DNA from: Thermoguttaceae bacterium
Lineage (GTDB): Bacteria > Planctomycetota > Planctomycetia > Pirellulales > Thermoguttaceae
Direction of reading: 5' to 3'
DNA length: 43,560 bases
NCBI GenBank assembly: GCA_017937485.1
Contig: JAGBDN010000097.1
Location: 1-43,560 of the forward strand
Positions 9,894 to 17,733 of this stretch are shown here, piece by piece; position 1 is the stretch's first letter, and each line of letters begins with the position of its first letter. The notes under the pieces were generated by a model that had not been told where the DNA came from, did no database searches, and was given only the letters and a program-made list of their open reading frames with translations. The position numbers and the translations under genes are program-made.

Positions 9894-10790
9894 TTAGCGG
9901 TCGGTCGGCGCGTCGTCGGAGGGCGGCGCGTTTTCCGGCGACGTCGGGGGGGCGGTTGGTTCCGACTTTTCGGGTTGCGTCGACGTTTCCGGTTTCGGCG
10001 TTCGGGACGAATCGATAAACCGCATAAAGTTGGCCGTTTTTAAGCGGCGATTCAACACGCGGGCGAGGTAGCGACCGACCAAATCGCGATACGCGGCGCG
10101 CCCTTGCGGCGAAAACTCGTCGAACGGCGCCGACTCGTCTCCTCCGGCGAGCGCGAGGGACGCTTCGAGGAGGCGAAACGCGGCGATCGTCGTCGGAATC
10201 AGCTCGAAAAAATTCTTTTCGGCGCGACAACGAGCGCAAACGACGCCCCCTTCGTTCGGAGCGAAAAGGACGCGTCGATCCGGATTCTTAACGGAATCGA
10301 GCGGAAGCTCTTCGCCGCACTCGACGCAAAAACGGGTCGACGGGAACTCGCCCAACGCGTCGAGAAGGCCCGCTTCGTAAGCGGCGAGTCGACGCGGGAC
10401 GTCGTCGTCCGTTTGGAAGCGAGCGAGCGTCGCGTCGGCCAAGTCCCAAAGCTCGGGAATCGGTTCGTAATCGACGGTCGCCGCGTCGAGCGTTTCGGCG
10501 AGGTAGTAACCGGCGTAAAGCCCGCGGAGGTTGCGCCGCGTCGGGCGAAATCGGCGGACGAGCTTCGCTTCCGTCAGCAGGTCGAGCGCGTCGCGATTTT
10601 TCCGAATGAAGGATACCCTATTTGAGACGAGTAAGTCAAGAGATGTTTCGAACGGATTTTTCAGCCGTCGGGCGCCTTTGGCCAACGCGCTCACCTTGCC
10701 GAAGTCGCGAGTGAAGAGGGAGACGATTAAGCTCGACTCGCTAAACTCGACGGCGCGAACGACGAGCGCGTTCGTGGTTTCGATACTCAT
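9894..10790 (-). CDS. recO: DNA repair protein RecO
   Basis: A 298-residue RecO, which binds single-stranded DNA and, with RecR, loads RecA onto SSB-coated gaps. The N-terminal OB-fold reads TNALVVRAVEFSESSLIVSLFTRDFGKVSALAKGAR, the classic RecO signature, and the C-terminal half has the zinc-binding CVECGEEL ... VVCARCRAEK cysteine pairs. The last ~45 residues are a Pro/Thr/Glu-rich tail. The start is the ATG at 10790 (MSIETTNALV); an upstream ATG at 10898 sits inside the -35 box of the promoter at 10870-10898 and is rejected. It leads a cluster with the BamD-like gene (55 bases away) and lptE. Confidence 0.9.
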   Translation of the reverse strand: MSIETTNALVVRAVEFSESSLIVSLFTRDFGKVSALAKGARRLKNPFETSLDLLVSNRVSFIRKNRDALDLLTEAKLVRRFRPTRRNLRGLYAGYYLAETLDAATVDYEPIPELWDLADATLARFQTDDDVPRRLAAYEAGLLDALGEFPSTRFCVECGEELPLDSVKNPDRRVLFAPNEGGVVCARCRAEKNFFELIPTTIAAFRLLEASLALAGGDESAPFDEFSPQGRAAYRDLVGRYLARVLNRRLKTANFMRFIDSSRTPKPETSTQPEKSEPTAPPTSPENAPPSDDAPTDR

Positions 10791-10869
10791 ACGGAACTCG
10801 ACGGGAAAGGAAAGGGAAAAACGCGAAAACGGGCGAAACGCGCCGATTGACTGAAAAGTCGACGCAACC

Positions 10870-10898
10870 ATTATTTCCCGAAAAGTCGATTTTGTCAA
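10870..10898 (-). promoter_or_regulatory. Sigma70-type promoter of the recO cluster
   Basis: On the minus strand TTGACA (10898-10893), a 17-base spacer and AATAAT (10875-10870). The predicted transcript starts near 10863, about 70 bases before the recO ATG. Confidence 0.6.
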
Positions 10899-11220
10899 AC
10901 CGTTTTTGGGCGTTTTAAGAAAATTTTGCGAAACGCGCTCCTAAAAAGACGGCGAAAGAAATTTTCCAAAGCCAAGCAAAGGGAAAAAAGGACGGCGCGG
11001 GCGGTCGACGCGCGGGGTCGCGTTGGTTGAAAAATAACGAAAACGGCGCCGCGGTTTGAGGTTGCGATTGGAAAATCGGTCGGAAATGCGGGGAAAAAAT
11101 AAAAAATGAAAAATTTTCGAAAACGCCCCTTGACCGAACGCGCTTTTCGGGTAGAATGAATGCGTTGTTGATGAGAACGATTGAAACGCCTCCTCGGTTG
11201 TTTCCCGTTTTTGTTGCGAC
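10899..11220. other. Spacer between the recO promoter and tRNA-His
   Basis: Holds the tRNA promoter (11130-11157) and an A/T-rich stretch at 11090-11120. No gene is supported; the minus-strand open frame across it is Arg-rich and overlaps the tRNA. Confidence 0.5.
11130..11157 (+). promoter_or_regulatory. Promoter of tRNA-His
   Basis: TTGACC (11130-11135), 16-base spacer, TAGAAT (11152-11157). Transcription would begin near 11164, leaving a leader of about 57 bases before the tRNA. Confidence 0.65.
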
Positions 11221-11295
11221 GGTGGTTGTAGCTCAGTTGGCTAGAGCATCGGATTGTGGCTCCGAAGGTCGAGGGTTCGAGCCCCTTCAACCACC
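11221..11295 (+). tRNA. tRNA-His (anticodon GTG)
   Basis: A full cloverleaf can be folded. The acceptor stem GTGGTTG (11222-11228) pairs with CAACCAC (11288-11294). The D arm is GCTC/GAGC, the anticodon stem TCGGA/TCCGA, with anticodon GTG at 11256-11258, and the T arm GAGGG-TTCGAGC-CCCTT. An extra G at 11221 faces C at 11295, the G-1:C73 pair diagnostic of histidine tRNA. The CCA end is not encoded. It has its own promoter and is followed four bases later by a terminator, so it is a single-gene unit. Confidence 0.97.
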
Positions 11296-11298
11296 TTC

Positions 11299-11339
11299 AA
11301 CCCGAAATTGACGTTAAACGTCGGTTTTGGGTTTTTTTA
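11299..11339 (+). terminator. Terminator of tRNA-His
   Basis: AACCC at 11299-11303 starts a nearly continuous 16-bp stem (with a few G.T pairs) closing on GGGTT at 11329-11333, with a TAA loop and a T run after it. Confidence 0.8.
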
Positions 11340-11491
11340 TTTCTTGCGACGCTTGGCGAAGAACGCGTTTTGACGCGAGAGCGGGGATTCCGCCGTCTTT
11401 TTTTCGCCGCGTCGGGCGTTCGACGGAGGAGGGCGTCGGCCTTGACGGCTTAAAACGCGCCGTTTGTCGACGTTGCGTTCGAGCGTCGCGC

Positions 11492-11522
11492 AAAAAAAAA
11501 CGCGTCGAAAAATCGACGCGTT
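11492..11522 (-). terminator. Terminator of the sugar-phosphate transferase gene
   Basis: AACGCGTCGA (11499-11508), loop AAAA, TCGACGCGTT (11513-11522). On the minus strand the perfect stem is followed by eight or nine T residues, 40 bases after the stop at 11562. Confidence 0.85.
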
Positions 11523-11561
11523 AATCGCTAAAACGTTAAATCCGTTAAATTTATCGATGTT

Positions 11562-13058
11562 TCAAGCGTTGGAGAGAGCCGTTTTGCGGGCTTTTTCGGC
11601 CGCCTCTTTTAACGCCGCTTCGATGAAGGTTAAGCAACGGTCGCGAGTTCGGTCGACGACCGCCGCCGCGTCGGCGAAGGAAACGCGCTCGGCGTCAAAT
11701 TTCAAGCTAAGCCGTCCGACGAACCGGCCTTCGACCGTCAACGGAATGTTGAATTTAAGTTTGTTCCGCGTCGAGCGAGCTTTCCGCGTCCAGTCGAGAT
11801 TGTTCCATTCGCTGTAAAAATCTTCGTTCGCGAACGGCATATCGACGTCCAAGTAAACCGAAACGCAAGCCGACGACTGCGCGGTTTCGAGCGTTTCGCG
11901 CCAAAGATCGACCCAACGAATCGTTCCCAACGGGTGGAAAAATTCGCCGCGAGCGTCGTATTTCGCGCGTCGAAAACGTTTGATAACGAGGTATTTCGTT
12001 CGGTAAAACAGAATCCGCGTTTCCGCGCGCCCTAAAACGCCGGACGTAACGAAAAGCAGAAGGAGCGACGACGCAAGAAGCGCGGCGACGTAATCGTCGC
12101 GCCAATAAACGCCGGCGACGCTCGTCAAACAAAACGGAACTTGAATCATTGTCAACGCGCCCAAAACGGGGTAACCTTTGCCGAACCGACGTTGCAGGCG
12201 GTGATGAACGTGCCCGCGGTCCGGGGAAAAAATACTGCGTCCGGAGTTCAAACGGCGAACGATCGCGAAAAAAACGTCCGCCAACGGAACCAACGCGACG
12301 CAAAGCGCCGGGACGACTTGCAACGACGCCGTGCTGCGAATCGAACAAACGCGCAACAACAAAACGCCGACCGAAAAACCGACGAAAAGGCTGCCCGCGT
12401 CGCCGAGGTAAAGTCGCGCCGGCGGACGGTTGCAGCCGAAAAAGCCGAGAAGCGACGCCGCCAACAAAAACGCCAGCGTCGCCGCGCCCCAATATTCGTT
12501 GACGACGCCGAGCGTTCCGATCGCGACGAACGAGAAAAAACCGACCGTCGCGACGACGCCGTCCGCGCCGTCGAGGAAGTTGAAAGCGTTCATTACCCCG
12601 ACGAGCCAAAAGATCGCCAACGGGTAAAAAAGGTGGCCGAGTTCAAACTCGCGCCCGAAAAATTCGAGTTTCGAGTAGTCTTTCGCAAAAACGACGACGA
12701 CCGACGCGGCGACGATTTGCAAAAAAAGTTTGACGAGGCCGTTCATCCCCTTTTTGTCGTCGATTAGTCCGAACCCGACGACGAACGCGCCGACCGTCGC
12801 GAACGAAACGAGGAGCGTTAACATTTGCGCCCCGAGGCTTGCGTTCAAAAGCCCGGCCAAAACGCTCGCGAGGAAGAACGAGAGGAAAACGACCGCGCCG
12901 CCGCCGACCGGAATCGCGCCGCCGTGCAGTTTGCGAACGGCGTCCGGTTTGTCGACGAGGCGAATTTTCAACGCGATTCGGCGAAAAACTTCGCAGCCGA
13001 AACGCGCCGAAAGAACGGCGAAAGCGACGGAAATAAGGACGGCGGGAACAAATTGCAT
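11562..13058 (-). CDS. Polyprenyl-phosphate GlcNAc-1-P transferase family (WecA/TagO) with C-terminal extension
   Basis: A 498-residue membrane enzyme of the MraY/WecA family, which transfers a sugar-1-phosphate from a UDP-sugar to undecaprenyl phosphate, the first step of many surface polysaccharides. Key motifs are VDKPDAVRKLHGGAIPVGGG near residues 34-54, FGLIDDKKG near 100-108 (the DD pair binds Mg2+), NFLDGADG near 160, YLGDAGSLFVG near 216-226 and GHVHHRLQRR near 283-292. About ten or eleven membrane segments end near residue 345. The last ~150 residues are soluble (ARGEFFHPLGTIRWVDLW onwards) and are absent from standard WecA. The start ATG lacks a Shine-Dalgarno. It lies downstream of the heparinase-like gene, 143 bases away. 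Confidence 0.88.
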   Translation of the reverse strand: MQFVPAVLISVAFAVLSARFGCEVFRRIALKIRLVDKPDAVRKLHGGAIPVGGGAVVFLSFFLASVLAGLLNASLGAQMLTLLVSFATVGAFVVGFGLIDDKKGMNGLVKLFLQIVAASVVVVFAKDYSKLEFFGREFELGHLFYPLAIFWLVGVMNAFNFLDGADGVVATVGFFSFVAIGTLGVVNEYWGAATLAFLLAASLLGFFGCNRPPARLYLGDAGSLFVGFSVGVLLLRVCSIRSTASLQVVPALCVALVPLADVFFAIVRRLNSGRSIFSPDRGHVHHRLQRRFGKGYPVLGALTMIQVPFCLTSVAGVYWRDDYVAALLASSLLLLFVTSGVLGRAETRILFYRTKYLVIKRFRRAKYDARGEFFHPLGTIRWVDLWRETLETAQSSACVSVYLDVDMPFANEDFYSEWNNLDWTRKARSTRNKLKFNIPLTVEGRFVGRLSLKFDAERVSFADAAAVVDRTRDRCLTFIEAALKEAAEKARKTALSNA

Positions 13059-13125
13059 CGATTTTAACGCTTAAAACGATTGGGCGAGGATAAAACCGGG
13101 GAAATATAACGGCGGACGGTTCAAT

Positions 13126-13173
13126 ATTAACGGTTGGGCGGGCGTCGGCATTAACGGTTGGGCGGGCGTCGGC
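13126..13173. repeat. Two perfect 24-bp tandem copies
   Basis: A 24-base unit beginning ATTAACGGTTGGGCGG and ending GCGTCGGC occurs at 13126-13149 and 13150-13173 without mismatch, in the spacer between the sugar-phosphate transferase and the heparinase-like gene. Confidence 0.9.
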
Positions 13174-13200
13174 GACGGTCGAGCGTTTTTTACTCGGCTT

Positions 13201-15408
13201 TTAGTCGGCGACGGAGACGCGCAACGTCGTCGCGGTTTCTCCGACCGAATCGGTCGCGGCGAAAACGAGTCGAACCGCGTCGGCGAGGCGGTAAAACGCC
13301 GGGGAACTTCGGAACGCTTCAAGGCGCGCGGCGAGGCTCGGGTTGACGATTTCGACGCGGCGGTTTCCAACGCGAACGACGGCGCCGGTTCCGTCGGGCG
13401 TCGCGACGGCGGTCGCGGCGACTTCCGGCGAAAAATGGAACCGAATCGTCGGCGGCTCGGTTCCGCGCCAACGGTCGACAACGCGCCAAGCGTCGTCGCC
13501 GATTCGCTCGACGCGTCGTTCGTGCGTTTCGCCCGAAAACCAGCGGACTTTTCCGGCAAAAACGACTCCGTTAGGATAATTATCGACCGGAAGAAGTTCC
13601 GGAATTGACCTTTTTCCCCAAAGAAAGCGATTAATATACTGAGATTGTTCCGATTTTGCGAAATTTAACGTGTTGTGTTGCGCCGACGAGCGGTAAAATA
13701 GGCGTTCCGGACGATTTTGATAAGAAAACGTTCCGGGGTCGACTAAAATCGGGACGCCGTCGACGTGCAATAACAGTTCGAGCGCGTCGGCGTGCGCGTG
13801 CGCGGCGGTCGCCGGGTATCCGAACGGCCCGGCCTTAAAAACGAGGAGCGTTTCCGAGTCGCCGGAAGTTTCGCGTCGACTTTGCCAACCGCCGCGGGGA
13901 AACTCGCGAACAACGGCGACGCGCGGCGCCGTCCCCCCCTCCGCGTTTTCGGCGAGCGTCGAAGTTTTCGAGGCGTTTTTGGCAAGAGACGAAAGCGACG
14001 AAGTTGGCGGGAACGACGCGGTTTCGGCGGTTTGCGAACTTCGCGGGAAATTTAAGGAAAACGAGGGGGCGCCGAGGAGCCAAAACGCTTCTTCGGTCGG
14101 CGCGACGGGCGTCGAAACGCCGTTTGAAAACGTTTCTTTTTGTCGCGAGTTGGGCGCGTCGTCGCGTTTGCTGAAAATCGGCGCTTTTTTCAACATTTTC
14201 AAAGCGGCGTTTTCGTCGGCGGCTCGACGGAGGCTCTCGACCGTTTCGACGAGTCGCAACCGTTGAGAACGCGTCGTTTGGACGCGAGAAACGGAAAGCG
14301 GTTCCAACCGGAAGGCGCGCCCGCCGTCTTCGTCGCCGACGTTCGGCCAATTCCCGGCGCGGTCGGAAATCGCGTCGAGAAAATCGGCGACTCGGTCGAG
14401 CCGTTCCCAAAAAGCGTTCGGAAACGCGTCGCCCGCCGCTTCGCCGGAAAGACCCGCGAACGTCGCTAAGTCGCGGATAAAAAAGGAGTAAGCGACCGAC
14501 TGTTCCCGACAAACGCCGTCTGGAAACGTCTGTAAATTGATTTCTCGAACGAGAATTTTCTTCGCGCGACGCTTGGTCGACTCGGCGATTTTTAGCGTCG
14601 ACCAATAGTTCGCCGCGAAGTAAGCGCCCGCCGCCTCCGCGATAAGATGGTTCCCGGCGGAGCTAAACGCCGAGTAACGCCGCCGAACGAAGTCGAGTCG
14701 CGACGCGACCGCTTTCGTTAAAAGTCTTGTAAAATCGGGCGTTAGCGCGGCGCTCGATTCGGGGCGCGAACGGAGAAAATGGAACGTTAGCGTCAACGAG
14801 ATCAGTTGAAGCGCGACCTCCATCGGGCTCGCCCAATGAATCGAGCGGAGCGGCGGGTTCGACTCGACGAAATCGCGGACGGTCGCGACGACCGCCGTCG
14901 GGATTCGGGCGTCGGAAGCGTCGGAGTAAAGCCAATGTTGCGCCAAACGCGGGAGAAATTGGAGGCGCGCCGGTTCCCAAACATACTTAACGTCGCCAAT
15001 TTTGTTTTCGTTGGCGACGTTGATTTTTGGCGCGTAAAGGTCGGCGGGCGCGCTTTTTTCGCTCGAATAATCGCGATTCCAATCGATTTTGGCGCCGAAA
15101 TGAACGTCGTCGAGCGCGAAAATAGAAAAACGTCCGTTTAAAAAACGTTCCGCTTCGTCGCGAGCGGCTTCGCGCCAACGTTCCGGAACGGCGCGGAGCG
15201 TTTCGGCGTCGGGAACGAACGGGAAAAGCGGCGTCGGCGGCAAGGGCGAGTCGACGTCGCGAACGAACGCCGCGAGGGGCGTTTCCGATTCGGACGGCGG
15301 CAAGCGGAAGCGACCGAGTTCGTCGCGAACGGCGTTTCGCAAGCGGTAAGGGATTTCGAGCGGCGACATTGCGGAGAGTCGCTGCCAATACCAACGCAAA
15401 TTTTTCAT
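13201..15408 (-). CDS. Heparinase II/III family protein
   Basis: A 735-residue protein with the heparinase II/III architecture: an N-terminal alpha/alpha barrel (MKNLRWYWQRLSAMSPLEIPYRLRN, then HWLYSD, SAGNHLIAEAAGAYFAA, FPDGVCREQSVAYSFFIRDL) and a C-terminal beta domain (ATAAHAHADALELLLHVDGVPILVDPGTFSYQ). The HAHAD and NHLIAEA segments hold residues used for lyase catalysis in this family. Many such proteins sit in exopolysaccharide clusters as polysaccharide lyases or modifiers, which fits the WecA-like gene next door. A Ser/Thr/Ala-rich insert near residues 450-500 splits the two domains. No signal peptide is visible after the chosen start (ATG 15408, AGG about 11 bases upstream); an ATG at 15534 would add a basic extension without a ribosome site. 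Confidence 0.85.
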   Translation of the reverse strand: MKNLRWYWQRLSAMSPLEIPYRLRNAVRDELGRFRLPPSESETPLAAFVRDVDSPLPPTPLFPFVPDAETLRAVPERWREAARDEAERFLNGRFSIFALDDVHFGAKIDWNRDYSSEKSAPADLYAPKINVANENKIGDVKYVWEPARLQFLPRLAQHWLYSDASDARIPTAVVATVRDFVESNPPLRSIHWASPMEVALQLISLTLTFHFLRSRPESSAALTPDFTRLLTKAVASRLDFVRRRYSAFSSAGNHLIAEAAGAYFAANYWSTLKIAESTKRRAKKILVREINLQTFPDGVCREQSVAYSFFIRDLATFAGLSGEAAGDAFPNAFWERLDRVADFLDAISDRAGNWPNVGDEDGGRAFRLEPLSVSRVQTTRSQRLRLVETVESLRRAADENAALKMLKKAPIFSKRDDAPNSRQKETFSNGVSTPVAPTEEAFWLLGAPSFSLNFPRSSQTAETASFPPTSSLSSLAKNASKTSTLAENAEGGTAPRVAVVREFPRGGWQSRRETSGDSETLLVFKAGPFGYPATAAHAHADALELLLHVDGVPILVDPGTFSYQNRPERLFYRSSAQHNTLNFAKSEQSQYINRFLWGKRSIPELLPVDNYPNGVVFAGKVRWFSGETHERRVERIGDDAWRVVDRWRGTEPPTIRFHFSPEVAATAVATPDGTGAVVRVGNRRVEIVNPSLAARLEAFRSSPAFYRLADAVRLVFAATDSVGETATTLRVSVAD

Positions 15409-15529
15409 CGCGGGAACCTGTCGAGCGTTAAAACGGGGGAAACGCGGCGATTTTAACGCGAAAAAAGGAAACGGACGGGAGTAAAAAGGGAACGAAAATC
15501 GGCGCGAAACGTTTTTTCGCGTTAAAAAG

Positions 15530-15614
15530 GGCAAGGCCGACGGCGGTTCGCGTTAACCTAAGGCAAGGCCGACGGCGGTTCGCGTTAACCTAAGGAAAGG
15601 CCGACGGCGACGGG
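15530..15614. repeat. 32-bp tandem repeat, about 2.6 copies
   Basis: The unit starts GGCAAGGCCGACGGCGG and ends TTAACCTAA. Copies lie at 15530-15561 and 15562-15593, followed by a partial, slightly changed third copy from 15594. It is upstream of the heparinase-like gene. Confidence 0.85.
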
Positions 15615-15889
15615 AGAGCGGACGGCGTCGCGTCGGAAAATCCCGTTTTTTAGAATAATCGTTAAAATCGATTGGGCCGCTTGAGGAAATCGCGGAAATT
15701 TTGCCGGGTTTGCGAGCCGGGAAAGACGGGAAAAAACGAACGGCGAGAAAACGCGACGGCGACCGGACGGCGGTCGATTTTGCGCGGCGGCGAGCGGACG
15801 GCGGGCGATTTGCGCGGCGGTAGAAAACGCGTCGCGGGGCGAGACGAACGGAAAAGGAGACGCCGCCGACGGAAAATCGACCGCCGCCG

Positions 15890-15940
15890 ACGTTAAAAAG
15901 AGACAAAGCGCGACGCGCCGTTGACGGCGTCGCGTCGCGT
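15890..15940 (-). terminator. Probable terminator of the 16-17.4 kb gene
   Basis: CGCGACGCGCCG (15909-15920) pairs with the CGGCGTCGCGTCGCG at 15925-15939, with a two-base bulge. On the minus strand a T-rich run (15890-15907 of the plus strand is A-rich) follows. Confidence 0.5.
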
Positions 15941-15958
15941 TTCGTCGGACGGGCGGCT

Positions 15959-17398
15959 TTACGGCGTCGGTTCGGGGGACGGCGAGGCGGTTTCCGGTTG
16001 CGCTTGCGCGACGGCGGCTTGCGAAGCGGCGGCTCGCAGTTCGGTTACTTTAAGTCGCGTTTCCTCGAACGCTCCGCGAAACCCTTGGAACGGCGGGCCC
16101 GCGAGCGCGCCGACGACGTCCGCCCAAGCTCGCGAACGCGCTTTTCGCGACGGACTCAACAGCGACGGCGAATCGAGCGCCCCGGCAAACTTCGACGTTT
16201 GGTAATCGAAATCGTCTTCTAACGCCGCCTCCCAAAAGAGGTTAAAGCGGCTTAAAAACGCGTCGCCGTCGAGGGCTCGCGTCGCGACGCTTACCGTCGT
16301 TTCGTCGAGAAGTTGAACGTCGCCGCGAATCGAACCGAGAAAGAGGAACTCTTCCGCGCGCTCGGTCGGCCCGGCGGCGAGAACGTCGACGAGATACGGC
16401 AGGAACTCGAAAACGCGTTCGTTGCGAATCCCGCGCTCGACCGCCGCCGCGTAATCGAAGTCGCCCAACGTTTCGTCGAAAATCGCCGCCAACCGCGCCG
16501 CCGACGCCGGATTTTCGCGAACCGTCGCGAGCGTCGCTTCGACCGCTTCCGTTGCGCGTCGCAAAACGCTCAGCGCGGCAAAATTTTCGTTAAAGGCGTT
16601 CGTTTCGACGTTTAAGAGCGAACGCCCGAGACGCAAAATAAGGCGCAAATCGTCGAGCGCGCCGTCGACGTCGTCCGTCGCGACGCGGTGAAGCGCCCGG
16701 ATTTTTAACGCTAAGGCAATGTTGTTGCAGAACCTGAACGCGAAGTTGTTTTTGCCGAACATTCCGAACAATTCGTCCTGCGGGAAGAGGTAAGGGGCGA
16801 ACGTTTCCTTGTTAATCGCGGTTTCCAAGAGCGCGAACAGGTCGGCGTTTTGGCGAATCCAAGCGTCGACGAGCGGGAGTTCCTCCGGCGTCCAAGTTTC
16901 TTCCGTCAAGAACGCGAGCGGCGACTCGGCGTCGGCGTCGACGCTAAGTCGAAAGACGTCGAGGAGTTCCGGTCGACTCCAAAACGCGGGTTCGGCGGTC
17001 GGATCAAGCCCGAATTTTTCGCAGTGGAACGCGTATTCGGCTTTTTGACGCGCGCTTTGTTTCCTTAAAAAATCGGCCCAAGTTGGCGTCGGTTTCGCGA
17101 TTCCGGCTTCTAAAGCAAGCGGCCCGAACGCGTTAAGAACGTCGCGGAAGCCGTTTTGCGTCGGGTCGCCGAGCGTTTCGTCTTGCGCTTGGAGGAAAAG
17201 CGCGCGATAATCGACCGATTTTCCGTCCGGCGTTAGCGGCTCGGTTAGGACGGTTGTTTCGGGCGAAATCGTCGGCGGAACGTTGTTTCTAAAGGACGCG
17301 GCGACGGCGACGATCGCGACGCCGGTTAATAAAAAGACGAACAAAACGGCGTAAAGCGTTGTCTTCTTTAACGACGGTTTTTGCGACGATTGCGACAT
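15959..17398 (-). CDS. Membrane-anchored protein of unknown function
   Basis: A 479-residue protein with one N-terminal membrane segment (residues 13-34, TLYAVLFVFLLTGVAIVAVA), so it is probably anchored in the inner membrane with its body outside the cytoplasm. The rest is Ala/Leu/Glu-rich helix without a domain I recognise; a stretch near 235-275 (DDVDGALDDLRLILRLGRSL) resembles helical hairpin repeats. The tail is Gln/Ala/Pro-rich. AGGAG nine bases before the ATG supports the start, and a strong promoter lies about 90 bases upstream. It ends near a probable terminator, so it is a single-gene unit between the polysaccharide genes and the acyl-CoA ligase. Confidence 0.8.
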   Translation of the reverse strand: MSQSSQKPSLKKTTLYAVLFVFLLTGVAIVAVAASFRNNVPPTISPETTVLTEPLTPDGKSVDYRALFLQAQDETLGDPTQNGFRDVLNAFGPLALEAGIAKPTPTWADFLRKQSARQKAEYAFHCEKFGLDPTAEPAFWSRPELLDVFRLSVDADAESPLAFLTEETWTPEELPLVDAWIRQNADLFALLETAINKETFAPYLFPQDELFGMFGKNNFAFRFCNNIALALKIRALHRVATDDVDGALDDLRLILRLGRSLLNVETNAFNENFAALSVLRRATEAVEATLATVRENPASAARLAAIFDETLGDFDYAAAVERGIRNERVFEFLPYLVDVLAAGPTERAEEFLFLGSIRGDVQLLDETTVSVATRALDGDAFLSRFNLFWEAALEDDFDYQTSKFAGALDSPSLLSPSRKARSRAWADVVGALAGPPFQGFRGAFEETRLKVTELRAAASQAAVAQAQPETASPSPEPTP

Positions 17399-17490
17399 AG
17401 GGCGTCTCCTGTTGCGAACGGTTGTTAAGAACGGACGTTGAAAACGGACGGCGGCGGCGCGATATGCGACCGCTTGTCGTTTCGCTTGCG

Positions 17491-17519
17491 ATTATATTCG
17501 ATAACGGAAGCGAAATCAA
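17491..17519 (-). promoter_or_regulatory. Strong sigma70-type promoter
   Basis: On the minus strand TTGATT (17519-17514), a 17-base spacer and a perfect TATAAT (17496-17491). Serves the membrane-anchored protein starting at 17398. Confidence 0.7.
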
Positions 17520-17644
17520 GCGGCGGGCGAAAATTTTTTTTCGACGCGGCGATGTTTTGTCGCGTTGGGCGGCGCAAGACGAGACGGCGCGGCGTTTAAG
17601 AAGGAAGGGATAGGCGAGAAAAAGGGAAAGAAAAAAGAGAAAGG

Positions 17645-17700
17645 AAAGGAAGAAAAAAGAAAAAGTCGGCGCGCCGCGAGAAAACGGACGCGCCGACTTT
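17645..17700 (-). terminator. Terminator of the acyl-CoA ligase gene
   Basis: AAAGTCGGCGCG (17662-17673) pairs with CGCGCCGACTTT (17689-17700), 12 bp. On the minus strand it is followed by a long T-rich tract. Confidence 0.8.
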
Positions 17701-17733
17701 AAGGGACGGCGTTAAGTTGCGGAAAGACGCGGT

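Larger units (their letters stand above)
15409..15958. other. Intergenic region with tandem repeat and terminator
   Basis: About 550 bases without a supported gene. It holds the 32-bp repeat (15530-15614), a terminator for the next gene (15890-15940), and G/A-rich sequence at 15720-15890. Open frames here are Arg-rich shadows. No clear promoter for the heparinase-like gene was found. Confidence 0.5.
17399..17733. other. Spacer with promoter and terminator
   Basis: Holds the promoter of the membrane-anchored gene (17491-17519), a purine-rich stretch at 17605-17665 and the terminator of the acyl-CoA ligase gene. Nothing else is seen. Confidence 0.6.

Noticed and set aside
7778..10018. A 746-codon plus-strand open frame antisense to the BamD-like gene
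   Set aside because: Arg/Phe/Gly-rich shadow with no start signal; the minus-strand lipoprotein has a signal peptide, lipobox and ribosome site.
10791..10898. Upstream ATG start for RecO
   Set aside because: It overlaps the promoter -35 hexamer and adds 36 residues before the conserved N-terminus.
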